Shown: positions 35,386 through 43,257 of the stretch, piece by piece | Layout of the letters: the number at the start of each line of letters is the position of its first letter | Position numbering within the stretch: the first letter of the stretch is position 1 | DNA from: Bacillota bacterium | GTDB taxonomy: Bacteria > Bacillota > Clostridia > Oscillospirales > Acutalibacteraceae | Reading direction: 5' to 3' | Assembly (NCBI GenBank): GCA_023390175.1 | Contig: JAEWDK010000020.1 | Location: forward strand, 310,001 to 374,000 | Length of the DNA: 64,000 nucleotides | Program-made: the position numbers and the translations under genes | The notes under the pieces: generated by a model | Database searches by the model: none | Told to the model about the DNA's origin: nothing | The model's input: the letters and a program-made list of their open reading frames with translations, nothing else

Positions 35386-36198
35386 ATGGATAACAGACCA
35401 ATCGGCGTGTTTGACTCCGGACTTGGCGGATTGACCGCCGTAAAAGAGCTTTTACAAATTATGCCGCAGGAAAACATTATTTATTTCGGTGATACAGGCC
35501 GCGTGCCCTACGGTTCGCGCAGCCGCGAAACCATCACCAAATACGCAAAGCAGGACGCGGCGTTTTTAATGTCCAATCAAGTAAAAATGATTGTCGCCGC
35601 CTGCGGCACCGTCAGTTCGGTGGCGGGGAATCTTGGCGACAGCCTTTCCGTTCCGTTCACCGGGGTACTCCGGCCGGCTGCTGCGGCGGCTGCCGCGGCA
35701 ACCGGAAACAAGCGCGTGGGTGTAATCGGCACCACAGCGACAATCCGCAGCGGCGCTTATCGGCGTGAGCTCGCTGCAATTGACCCTGAAATTCAGATTT
35801 TCGAGCGCGACTGCCCTTTGTTCGTACCGCTGGTGGAAAACGGCTATATTGCGGATGACGAAGAAGTGACGCGTCTGGTTGCACAGCGTTACCTTGCGCC
35901 GCTGCGGGAAGCCGGAGTTGACACTCTTATTTTGGGCTGCACCCACTACCCGATTATCAAACATATTATCTCCGGCGTAATGGGGAACGGCGTTGCCCTG
36001 ATTGACAGCGGCCGCGAAACCGCCCTTGCCTGCGCCGGGATTTTAAAGGAGCAAAATTTGCTCTGCGACAGGAAAACCGACGGAAACGGTTCATTTTTTG
36101 TAAGCGACCGTGTGGAAGGATTTGCACAAATCGCCGAGATTTTTCTTGGGCGTGACATTAAAAGCGACGTCAGCCACGTCGATATTGAACGATATTAA
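35386..36198 (+). CDS. murI: Glutamate racemase
   Basis: Makes D-glutamate for peptidoglycan. Start motif GVFDSGLGGLTAVKEL, first catalytic Cys at residue 73 in IVAACGTVSS, second catalytic Cys in LILGCTHYPII. The usual ACNT motif at the first Cys reads ACGT here, so the Asn is replaced by Gly while the Cys and Thr are kept. The protein is 270 aa from the ATG at 35386; GGAG lies 12 nt upstream, and a TTG start at 35368 is less likely. It is 39 nt after ddl and belongs to the same transcript. Confidence 0.95.
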   Translation: MDNRPIGVFDSGLGGLTAVKELLQIMPQENIIYFGDTGRVPYGSRSRETITKYAKQDAAFLMSNQVKMIVAACGTVSSVAGNLGDSLSVPFTGVLRPAAAAAAAATGNKRVGVIGTTATIRSGAYRRELAAIDPEIQIFERDCPLFVPLVENGYIADDEEVTRLVAQRYLAPLREAGVDTLILGCTHYPIIKHIISGVMGNGVALIDSGRETALACAGILKEQNLLCDRKTDGNGSFFVSDRVEGFAQIAEIFLGRDIKSDVSHVDIERY

Positions 36199-36256
36199 TA
36201 AGGATGAACAGAATCGGCATGGTTTTTGCGCAGCCTGTTCAGCAAGGAGCATATAA

Positions 36257-36715
36257 ATGCAGGAAAATTACCTCATCTCAATTAAGGGACGGCAGAAAAT
36301 AGATGACGAAACCGGCGAAATTGAGGTTACAACGCTTGGTTCCTATGTAAAAAAGGGAAACAGCCGCTATATTGTTTATAAAGAGTATGATGACCAAAAT
36401 TCGGCGAAAACTTCGGTGTTGAAGGTGGACGGCAATTCCACGGTAACGCTGATGCGCGGCGGCGCTGAAAGCACCCGTTTGATTTTAGAAGACGGCAAGC
36501 GCCATGTTTGCCCTTATGACACCGGTTACGGCTGCATGATGATCGGCGTTTTCACCAGTAAGGTGAAGTCCGAGCTGGATGATCTGGGCGGCAGGCTGGA
36601 GGTCAATTACACGCTGGATATTAACGCAAATTTATCAAGTTTAAATGAGATATTGATTACTGTCAAGGAGGCAAACAACAAAGATGTCAAAACTAGTGTT
36701 TCAAGCAACCAGTGA
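36257..36715 (+). CDS. DUF1934 beta-barrel protein (YwiB-like)
   Basis: Function unknown; fold predicted to be lipocalin-like beta-barrel from the family. The sequence shows the typical start YLISIKGRQKIDDETGEIEV, the central LMRGGAESTRLILEDGKRH and the GRLEVNYTLDINANLSSLNE end. 152 aa. YwiB lies next to argS in Bacillus, and the same neighbour is seen here: the last 32 nt of this gene overlap the start of argS in another frame, so the two are translationally linked. Confidence 0.85.
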   Translation: MQENYLISIKGRQKIDDETGEIEVTTLGSYVKKGNSRYIVYKEYDDQNSAKTSVLKVDGNSTVTLMRGGAESTRLILEDGKRHVCPYDTGYGCMMIGVFTSKVKSELDDLGGRLEVNYTLDINANLSSLNEILITVKEANNKDVKTSVSSNQ

Positions 36716-38378
36716 ACTGAGAACCGCAATCAACGACGCATTTGCAAAGGCAATGAAAAACGGTGACCTGCCGGAAGCAGGCGTGCCGGACTTTTCCGTT
36801 GAAGTGCCCGGCGACCGCTCCCATGGCGACTGGGCAACCAACGCAGCTATGGTTTCAGCGAAAGCCTTCCGCCTTGCCCCGCGCAAAATCGCACAGATCC
36901 TTACGGATCATCTGGCGCTGAACGGCACTTTTTTTGACCGTTTTGAAATTGCCGGCCCCGGCTTTATCAACTTTTTTCTAAGCGGAAGATTTAACGGCGA
37001 GGTGCTGAAGGATATCCACCGGCTTGGCACGAAATACGGCCGCAGCGAATACGGCGAAAAGAAAAAAATCATGGTCGAGTTTGTTTCCGCCAATCCCACC
37101 GGCCCAATGCACATGGGCAACGCGCGCGGCGGCGCACTGGGCGACTGCCTGGCAGCCGTACTGGACGCGGCGGGCTATGACGTGTGGCGCGAGTTTTACG
37201 TGAATGACGCCGGAAATCAAATTGATAAATTCGGCGGCTCGCTTGAAGCGCGCTATTTACAGATTTTCAAGGGTGAAGACGCGGTTGAATTCCCCGAAGA
37301 CGGCTACCACGGCGAAGACATTAAAGAAAGAGCCGCTGAATTTGCCGAGTTGAACGGCGACCGGTTTGTGGACGCGGCGCCAGAAGAGCGCCAAAAAGCG
37401 TTGGTCGCTTACGCGCTGCCGAAAAACATTGAAAAGATGAAAACCGACCTTAAAAAATACCGTATTGAATATGACGAATGGTTTTTGGAAAGCCACCTGC
37501 ACAATGACGGCGAATTGAACGAAACCATTCAGCTGTTAACCGACAAAGGGCTGACCTATGAAAAAGACGGCGCCCTGTGGTACAAGGCGACGAATTTCGG
37601 CGTGGAAAAGGATGAAGTCCTGGTGCGCCAGAACGGCAACCCAACGTATTTTACGGCGGATATTGCCTATCACCGCAACAAATTTGAAAAGCGCGGCTTT
37701 GACCGCTGCATCGACGTTTGGGGTGCGGATCACCACGGCCATGTCGCCCGCATGAAGGGCGCTATGAACGCGGTCGGCCTTGACGGCGATAAACTTGATA
37801 TTGTTTTGATTCAGCTCGTCAGGCTGGTCAAGTCCGGCGAGGTGGTACGCATGAGCAAGCGTACCGGCAAAGCAATTCAGCTTGCCGACCTGCTGGATGA
37901 AGTGCCGGTTGACGCCGCAAGATTTTACTTCAATCAAAGAGAAGCCAATTCTCAAATGGATTTTGACCTTGATTTGGCGGTGCAGCAGGATTCCCAAAAT
38001 CCTGTTTATTACGTGCAGTATGCCAGGGCCAGAATCTGCAGCATTCTGAAAGCGCTTGCCGCCGAAGGAATCACCCCGCGTGACTGTACCGACGAAGAGC
38101 TTGCGCTTTTGACCGCGCCGGAAGAAATTGAGCTGATCCGTCACCTGTCCGCCTATACCGGTGAAATTATCACCTCTGCTCAGGATTATGACCCGGCAAG
38201 AATCACGCGCTATGTCGTTACACTGGCGACACTGTTCCATAAATTTTACAACGCCTGTCGTGTAAAGGGCGAAGACGACAGTCTGACCGCCGCAAGGCTC
38301 TACCTGTGCGGCGCCGCATCCACCGTGATCTGCAACGTGCTTTCCATGTTTAAAATTTCCGCACCGGAAAGCATGTAA
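36684..38378 (+). CDS. argS: Arginyl-tRNA synthetase
   Basis: Charges tRNA-Arg; class I enzyme. An N-terminal Add1 domain for tRNA D-loop contact is followed by the HIGH motif as PTGPMHMGNARGG near residue 140, the insertion domain, the KMSKS-like RMSKRTGKAI and the helical anticodon-binding domain that begins near NPVYYVQYARAR. 564 aa is normal. The ATG at 36684 has AAGGAGG 12 nt upstream, inside the DUF1934 frame. No T-box is present in front. Confidence 0.98.
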   Translation: MSKLVFQATSELRTAINDAFAKAMKNGDLPEAGVPDFSVEVPGDRSHGDWATNAAMVSAKAFRLAPRKIAQILTDHLALNGTFFDRFEIAGPGFINFFLSGRFNGEVLKDIHRLGTKYGRSEYGEKKKIMVEFVSANPTGPMHMGNARGGALGDCLAAVLDAAGYDVWREFYVNDAGNQIDKFGGSLEARYLQIFKGEDAVEFPEDGYHGEDIKERAAEFAELNGDRFVDAAPEERQKALVAYALPKNIEKMKTDLKKYRIEYDEWFLESHLHNDGELNETIQLLTDKGLTYEKDGALWYKATNFGVEKDEVLVRQNGNPTYFTADIAYHRNKFEKRGFDRCIDVWGADHHGHVARMKGAMNAVGLDGDKLDIVLIQLVRLVKSGEVVRMSKRTGKAIQLADLLDEVPVDAARFYFNQREANSQMDFDLDLAVQQDSQNPVYYVQYARARICSILKALAAEGITPRDCTDEELALLTAPEEIELIRHLSAYTGEIITSAQDYDPARITRYVVTLATLFHKFYNACRVKGEDDSLTAARLYLCGAASTVICNVLSMFKISAPESM

Positions 38379-38446
38379 AATACTGAAAGCACAGGCCTGA
38401 TATTTTGCCGTATGTTGAAACACTACGATAGGAGCAATGAAACCAA

Positions 38447-39676
38447 ATGAGCTTTCCTTTTCAACTGCCCATGCTGCTGGACGGCGCAACGGCCACAAAC
38501 CTGACCGCCGCCGGAATGCCGAGCGGTGTTTGTGTGGAAAAATGGATTTTAGAGCATCCGGAACCGTTTTTAAATCTTCAGCGCGAATTTATCGCCGCCG
38601 GGTCACAGGCGGTTTATGCGCCGACTTTTGGTGCGAACCGCTCTGCTTTAAGCCATTACGGGCTGGAAGATGAAACGGCCGGCCTGAACCGCAGACTTGT
38701 TGCGCTTTCGCAGAGCATTGCAAAACCGGCCGGGGTGCTTGTGGGCGGCAACCTCTGCCCCACCGGGCTGTTTGTTCCGCCTTGCGGTGAATCTGATTTT
38801 GACGATATCTACGATATCTACCGGGAACAAATCCGTGCGCTGGACGATGCCGGTGTTGATTTTCTTGCGATTGAAACACAGACCTCGCTTGCGGATATGC
38901 GCGCGGCGGTACTTGCAGCCAGAACAACCAACCTGCCCGTATTCGTAACCGTTACGCTGGACCAAAGCGGCCGAACGCTGACGGGCGGTTCCCTGCTGCC
39001 GACCGTAATTACGCTGCAGGCGATGGGCGTTGACGCAATCGGCGTAAACTGTTCCTTCGGCCCGAAATCTATTTTGGAACAGATTCAGCAGGTCGCAGCA
39101 CATGCCGGTATCCCGATTATCGCAAAACCGAACGCCGGCGTGCCGATGTGGAATTCACCGGTAAACGAGGAGTATCTTCCCCCACAGCAATTTGCAGACG
39201 AAATGCGGGAGCTGATGAAGGCAGGCGCTCGAATTGTCGGCGGATGCTGCGGCACTACCCCGGCGCATATCAGCGCATTGGCACAGGTGCTGAAGGATTT
39301 TGCTCCCCTTACGATTCCGGAGGAAACGGATTCCTACGCCGCCGCGATTGAACGCGAAGCATTCTTCCTTGGCGACGATATCATTTACAGCGAACCGATT
39401 GAATGCACCAGTTCCCTGGGCGAAGACCTGATTGACCTTGACGATGAGCAGGTCAGCGCCGCACTGGTGCAGGTGAACAGCCTGGACGATGCGATGCTGC
39501 TTTGCGAAAGCAGTGCCATGACCCGGTTGCCGATTGCGGTGCGCTGTGACCAGCTTACCGTGCTGGACGCTGTATTGCGGTATTTTCAGGGAAGGCTTAT
39601 CATCGATTCCGACTGTCAGATTGAAACCGAGCTAATGGAACCGCTCGCCGCAAAATACGGTGCAATTATCTACTGA
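38447..39676 (+). CDS. Homocysteine S-methyltransferase-domain protein with extra C-terminal part
   Basis: Likely moves a methyl group to homocysteine to give methionine. The first 290 residues form the Zn-dependent barrel: LLDGATATNLTAAGM at the start, zinc ligands Cys in GVNCSFGP and the pair of Cys in IVGGCCGTTPAHI. About 115 further residues (from about 295) are not part of the minimal domain; they resemble the linker and start of the pterin-binding module of MetH but are too short for that domain. It is not the full MetH, so it may need a methylated small molecule or a partner protein. Last gene of the ddl-murI-argS transcript. Confidence 0.85.
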   Translation: MSFPFQLPMLLDGATATNLTAAGMPSGVCVEKWILEHPEPFLNLQREFIAAGSQAVYAPTFGANRSALSHYGLEDETAGLNRRLVALSQSIAKPAGVLVGGNLCPTGLFVPPCGESDFDDIYDIYREQIRALDDAGVDFLAIETQTSLADMRAAVLAARTTNLPVFVTVTLDQSGRTLTGGSLLPTVITLQAMGVDAIGVNCSFGPKSILEQIQQVAAHAGIPIIAKPNAGVPMWNSPVNEEYLPPQQFADEMRELMKAGARIVGGCCGTTPAHISALAQVLKDFAPLTIPEETDSYAAAIEREAFFLGDDIIYSEPIECTSSLGEDLIDLDDEQVSAALVQVNSLDDAMLLCESSAMTRLPIAVRCDQLTVLDAVLRYFQGRLIIDSDCQIETELMEPLAAKYGAIIY

Positions 39677-39721
39677 TAGTAATTTTCAGCTTATAAAATA
39701 CAAAATGTATATTTAATAAAT

Positions 39722-39759
39722 TCCTCTGCCGCAGAATTGTCTGCTGCAGAGGGATTTTT
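39722..39759 (+). terminator. Terminator of the ddl-to-methyltransferase operon
   Basis: CCTCTGC (39723-39729) pairs with GCAGAGG (39746-39752), with an inner CAG/CTG pairing, followed by a T-run. Confidence 0.85.
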
Positions 39760-39785
39760 GTTATAAAACTTTTTTAATTTTCCGC

Positions 39786-39821
39786 TTGACTCTGACGCTA
39801 CGTCATAGTCTATAGTATAAT
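39786..39821 (+). promoter_or_regulatory. MerR-type promoter with 19-nt spacer and operator
   Basis: TTGACT (39786-39791) and TATAGT (39811-39816) are 19 nt apart, the over-long spacing typical of MerR-activated promoters. The spacer is filled by a 23-bp palindrome at 39788-39810, core TGACG-CTA-CGTCA, with 9 of 11 pairs. This is the expected site for the MerR protein encoded next, so the gene is very likely autoregulated. Confidence 0.85.
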
Positions 39822-39838
39822 CATGGCAGGTGATAAAG

Positions 39839-40573
39839 ATGAAGCTGAAAATCAACGAAGCAGCGAAACTTACGGGAATCAGTGTGCGCACACTGCATTA
39901 TTACGATGAGATCGGATTGCTGCACCCCGGTGAAGTAACCGAGGCCGGGTACCGGCTGTACGACGATGAGTCGTTGGAGCGGCTGCAGCAAATTTTATTT
40001 TTTCGTGAACTTGGGTTTGCTTTAAAGGACATTCAGGGAATTCTGAACAGCCCTGCCTTTGACCAAACCAAGGCGCTGGAAAGCCATAAACAGCTGCTGC
40101 TTTTAAAGCGCAGCCGTTTGGACGGTTTGCTCGCCCTTGTGGACAGCACATTGAAAGGAGAATCCAAAATGAGTTTTAAAGAATTTGATATGACTGAAAT
40201 TGAAACGGCACAGAAAAAATACGCAAAAGAAGCCGAAGAACGCTGGGGCAGCACGGAAGCCTACAAGGAAAGCGCCCGCCGGACAAAATCCTACAGCAAA
40301 GAGGACTGGGCACGTATTTCCGGCGAGCAGGAACAAATCTACCGTGCATTCGCCGCGAATATGGGGCAAAGCCCCGCATCGCCCACGGTACAGCAGATTG
40401 CAGCCGACTGGCAGTCGCTGATTACACGCAACTTTTATGAATGTACAAAAGAGATTCTTGCGGGATTGGGCCAGATGTATGTTGCGGACGAACGCTTCAC
40501 AAAAAATATCGATCAATACGGTGATGGTCTGGCGGAGTTTATGAGCCAAGCCATTGCAGAATACTGCAAATAA
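39839..40573 (+). CDS. MerR family regulator with TipAS antibiotic-recognition domain
   Basis: Effector-activated transcription factor. The MerR winged helix occupies residues 1-70 (INEAAKLTGISVRTLHYYDE, then GYRLYDDESLERLQ), followed by a dimerisation coiled coil (residues 75-115) and the TipAS domain to the end (KYAKEAEERWGSTEAYKES, YVADERFTKNIDQYGDGLAEF). TipAS domains bind thiopeptides or other multidrug ligands. The ATG at 39839 has AGGTGA upstream; a GTG three codons earlier overlaps that site. No transporter gene adjoins it, so its targets are unknown. Confidence 0.92.
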   Translation: MKLKINEAAKLTGISVRTLHYYDEIGLLHPGEVTEAGYRLYDDESLERLQQILFFRELGFALKDIQGILNSPAFDQTKALESHKQLLLLKRSRLDGLLALVDSTLKGESKMSFKEFDMTEIETAQKKYAKEAEERWGSTEAYKESARRTKSYSKEDWARISGEQEQIYRAFAANMGQSPASPTVQQIAADWQSLITRNFYECTKEILAGLGQMYVADERFTKNIDQYGDGLAEFMSQAIAEYCK

Positions 40574-40583
40574 TCTCTGATAA

Positions 40584-40620
40584 AAGTACCCCGCCGGCAC
40601 AGTTTGCCGGCGGGGTACTT
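40584..40620. terminator. Bidirectional terminator after the MerR gene
   Basis: A 16-bp perfect stem, 40584-40599 against 40605-40620 (core CCCCGCCGGCA), with a 5-nt loop. Flanking A and T are short but the stem is the strongest of this region; it lies between convergent genes. Confidence 0.82.
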
Positions 40621-40658
40621 TCGTTTCTTGTTTTTATAATCAGGGCACGGGACAAAAA

Positions 40659-41141
40659 TTATTCTCCGATGATTTTAGCCGCCATCCTGCCGATGTTTTC
40701 ATAACTGATTTGCGGAGGAGGCGTATTTTTTCCCTCACCGGACTTTGCAACCATGCCCGCAATAAAACGGTCAAAGCCGTGTAAATTTTCCAGCTTCATT
40801 TCCCCGCCAAAGCATTCATGGTCAACGGCTCTGTCAAGAAGCTCCTTTGAAAAGTTATCCGAAAACAGCTTTGGCGCGTTTCCGGTAAAGCCGCAGCAAA
40901 TAAAATAAGCTGTCCTTTTTGTTTTAAGGCTCTGGCTGTTTTGCTCTATAAAATTCTTGGCTTTTTTATGCAGCTGGCCCATACGGATGGAGCCGCCCAC
41001 AATCACAGTGTTAAAGCCGCCGATTTCCGGCGTTTCAAGGTTCAGGTTTACCACCGACGCGCCCGGCAGTTTTTCGCCCAGCAGCTTGGCACACTTTTCA
41101 GTCGTTCCGCTTTTCCCCGCGTATGCAATTAAAATTTTCAT
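40659..41141 (-). CDS. Flavodoxin-like protein
   Basis: Probable FMN-binding electron carrier. The phosphate loop ILIAYAGKSGTTEKCAKLLG opens the domain; other flavodoxin segments are TVIVGGSIRMGQLHKKAKNF and TAYFICCGFTGNA. The protein is near 160 aa, similar to HemG-like (menaquinone-linked protoporphyrinogen oxidase) flavodoxins, but a specific role cannot be assigned. The ATG at 41141 is chosen because GGGGGAG lies 7-12 nt upstream; the longer frame from 41186 starts inside the preceding gene. Confidence 0.85.
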   Translation of the reverse strand: MKILIAYAGKSGTTEKCAKLLGEKLPGASVVNLNLETPEIGGFNTVIVGGSIRMGQLHKKAKNFIEQNSQSLKTKRTAYFICCGFTGNAPKLFSDNFSKELLDRAVDHECFGGEMKLENLHGFDRFIAGMVAKSGEGKNTPPPQISYENIGRMAAKIIGE

Positions 41142-41167
41142 GTACTCTCCCCCTTTTTCGCTCAAAT

Positions 41168-41503
41168 TTACTCCCATGTTTTCCAAACCTCGGGCTGATA
41201 GCCGACGGTTGCCTGCCGGCCGTTCCGCACAATCGGCGTTTTGAACAGCTTCGGATTTTCCAGCAGCTTTTCTTCTTTGTCGCTCTCACGGGCAAGATAT
41301 TTCAACAGCAGGGCGTCGGGGGATTTCGCGTCAATCAGCGTTTCCAGCCCGCCGACCGCCGCTTTTACAGAGCTGAATTCCCCTTTGCTCATGCCGTATT
41401 TGCTTACATCAATCATTTGGTATTTGACTTTACGTTCTTTAAAATAACGTTCCGCTTTTTTTGTATCAAAGCACTTCGCCTTGCCGAAAATCTGAATATT
41501 CAT
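41168..41503 (-). CDS. ArsC/Spx family protein
   Basis: Thioredoxin-fold protein of the arsenate reductase (ArsC) superfamily. The motif IFGKAKCFDTKKAERYFKER has a single Cys where Spx has CxxC. Arg in VRNGRQATVGYQPEVW is the expected second conserved site. 111 aa. Whether it reduces arsenate or acts as a regulator cannot be told; YffB-like function is equally possible. It is the middle gene of a three-gene minus-strand set with DUF1653 upstream and flavodoxin downstream. Confidence 0.85.
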   Translation of the reverse strand: MNIQIFGKAKCFDTKKAERYFKERKVKYQMIDVSKYGMSKGEFSSVKAAVGGLETLIDAKSPDALLLKYLARESDKEEKLLENPKLFKTPIVRNGRQATVGYQPEVWKTWE

Positions 41504-41504
41504 C

Positions 41505-41720
41505 TCATTCTCCGATATAAGTGAACCGCCGGAAGGTTTTTCCGTCGCGTTCTACAATTTCGTTCCACATTGATGCGGGGCGCACCCAAATTCCATGTTC
41601 GCCGTAAAGCGCCTGATACACCACCATAGGCTCCAGCGTTTCAGAATGCTTTGCAAGGTACAGCACCCGGTATTCGTTGCCTTTGAAATGGCAGTAACGT
41701 CCGATTTTAATTTCTTCCAT
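41505..41720 (-). CDS. DUF1653 domain protein
   Basis: Small soluble protein of unknown function; 71 residues that match DUF1653 throughout: IKIGRYCHFKGNEYRVLYLA at the start, EPMVVYQALYGEHGIWVRP in the middle, and the end RFTYIGE. The stop codon is one base from the ATG of the ArsC-like gene. First gene of the small operon. Confidence 0.85.
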   Translation of the reverse strand: MEEIKIGRYCHFKGNEYRVLYLAKHSETLEPMVVYQALYGEHGIWVRPASMWNEIVERDGKTFRRFTYIGE

Positions 41721-41806
41721 ACAGATCCTCCTGTGTCATTTTCCGCAGGCCGGCACCATAAAACATCGCAATCTTCTCCGGCCCCAAACCACAAATTCGT
41801 CTTCTT

Positions 41807-41826
41807 GGTTTATTATACCATAAACC
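41807..41826. promoter_or_regulatory. Inverted repeat over the -10 box of the DUF1653 operon
   Basis: GGTTTAT (41807-41813) and ATAAACC (41820-41826) form a perfect 7-bp inverted repeat around TATACC. On the minus strand it covers a TATAAT at 41817-41812, the likely -10 of the operon, so it may be an operator. Confidence 0.5.
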
Positions 41827-41896
41827 GAGAAAATGAACAGAAAAATCCCTGTTTTGGAGAAGTTCGCAAACCGCTCCGCTTTCATCCTGCAGCAGA

Positions 41897-41925
41897 TTGA
41901 AAAAAGAGCCAAAACAGGATATACT
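41897..41925 (+). promoter_or_regulatory. Sigma-A promoter of the glyoxalase-like gene
   Basis: TTGAAA (41897-41902), 17-nt spacer, TATACT (41920-41925), 37 nt before the start codon. Confidence 0.72.
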
Positions 41926-41962
41926 GTAGTTGGAAAATTTCAATTATAACGGAGGTATTTTT

Positions 41963-42325
41963 ATGAACGCAAGATTTCTTCATACAAATTTAAATGTATT
42001 GGATTTAGACAAGAGCATTGCCTTTTACAAGAAAGCACTCGGCTTAACCGAAGTACGCAGGAAAAGCGCTGCGGACGGTTCCTTTACGCTGGTGTTCCTT
42101 GGCGACGGGCAAACCGATTATCAGCTTGAGCTGACCTGCCTGCACGACCGCAAAGAACCCTATCAGCTTGGCGACAACGAAACGCACATTGCATTCCGTG
42201 TTGAAAACAAAAAAGAGGCATATGCCCTGCACAAGGGAATGGGCTGCATCTGTTTTGAAAACCATGACATGGATTTGTACTTTATTGCGGATCCGGACGG
42301 CTACTGGCTTGAAATTCTGGATTAA
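41963..42325 (+). CDS. gloA: Glyoxalase I-like (VOC family) protein
   Basis: Likely detoxifies methylglyoxal as a metal-dependent lactoylglutathione (or other thiol) lyase. Expected metal ligands fit: His in RFLHTNLNVLDLDKSIAFY, Glu in DYQLELTCL, His in NETHIAFRVE and the closing Glu in DPDGYWLEILD. The ATG at 41963 has GGAGG upstream; the frame opens 11 codons earlier without a site. About 120 aa, single VOC fold pair typical of GloA. Family is sure; substrate is inferred. Confidence 0.87.
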   Translation: MNARFLHTNLNVLDLDKSIAFYKKALGLTEVRRKSAADGSFTLVFLGDGQTDYQLELTCLHDRKEPYQLGDNETHIAFRVENKKEAYALHKGMGCICFENHDMDLYFIADPDGYWLEILD

Positions 42326-42347
42326 TATAAAATAAAACGCGACATGG

Positions 42348-42383
42348 CAAAACAGGCAGGGAATCGCATCCCTGCCTGTTTTA
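42348..42383. terminator. Terminator between the glyoxalase and the maltodextrin operon
   Basis: A long stem (AACAGGCAGGGA against TCCCTGCCTGTT, inside 42348-42383) with a 6-nt loop, A-rich on one side and T-rich on the other, serving both convergent transcripts. Confidence 0.88.
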
Positions 42384-42417
42384 TATCCGCCCGAGCGGAG
42401 CCCGAATCGGGCAGATT

Positions 42418-43257
42418 TTATCCCTTGACTGCGCCCGCTGTCACGCCTTTGATAATATATTTCTGGCAGGAAAGATAGAAGGCCATAATCGGTATGATTG
42501 CCAAAACGAGCATGGCCATCATAGCCCCCATATCTTTATTGCCGTAACCCCCCTGCAAATACTTCTGAACAGCGATGGGGATTGTGTTGTAATTGCTGCC
42601 GATTACGAGGAACGGCAGCAGATAGTCGTTCCAAGCCCACATCGTGGTAAGAATTGCGACTGTAAACGAAACCGGCTTAAGAATCGGAAATACGATTTTG
42701 AAAAAAGTCTGAATCGGATTGCAGCCGTCTATGGTGGCGGCTTCCTCGATTTCCAGCGGAATCCCCTTTACAAAACCGCAGTACATGAAGACCGCTATGC
42801 CAGAACCAAAACCAAGGTTAACGATAATCAATCCGTTCGGATTGTCTAAATAGAGCATATTTGCCATTTTAGACATGGTGAACATTACCATTTGGAACGG
42901 TACGATCATAGAAAATAAAAACAAATAATACAGTGCCGACGAAAATTTTGATTTAACTCTGGTAATGAACCATGCGGTCATGGCCGTAAACAATACAATT
43001 ACAATAACGGTAAGCACGGTAATCTGCAGGGAGTAACGGAAAGCTTCCACAAACCCTGTTTTTTCGAATCCGTTTATATAATTGTCTAAACCTGCGAATG
43101 TATCGGCATTGGGAAAATCAAAGGGTGCATCCGCAATATCCAGCCTGTTCTTAAAGGAGTTCATAAATACAATAAAGATCGGCGCCAGAAAGAGGACGGA
43201 CAGAATAATTAACATTACAAATCGAATATTATCCTGAAAACGTTTTTTTGCTTTCAT
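42418..43257 (-). CDS. Maltodextrin-type ABC permease, MalG-like
   Basis: Second membrane subunit of a sugar importer. Six membrane segments are apparent, the first near residues 12-31 (FVMLIILSVLFLAPIFIVFM). The EAA loop is EEAATIDGCNPIQTFFKIVFP. It ends in IIKGVTAGAVKG, a MalG-family ending. 279 aa. The stop of the partner permease overlaps its ATG in TGATG (shared base 43257), so translation is coupled. Confidence 0.93.
   Translation of the reverse strand: MKAKKRFQDNIRFVMLIILSVLFLAPIFIVFMNSFKNRLDIADAPFDFPNADTFAGLDNYINGFEKTGFVEAFRYSLQITVLTVIVIVLFTAMTAWFITRVKSKFSSALYYLFLFSMIVPFQMVMFTMSKMANMLYLDNPNGLIIVNLGFGSGIAVFMYCGFVKGIPLEIEEAATIDGCNPIQTFFKIVFPILKPVSFTVAILTTMWAWNDYLLPFLVIGSNYNTIPIAVQKYLQGGYGNKDMGAMMAMLVLAIIPIMAFYLSCQKYIIKGVTAGAVKG

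Noticed and set aside
37536..38498. A 320-residue frame opposite argS
   Set aside because: It is an antisense shadow of a certain gene, rich in His, Gln and Arg and without motifs.
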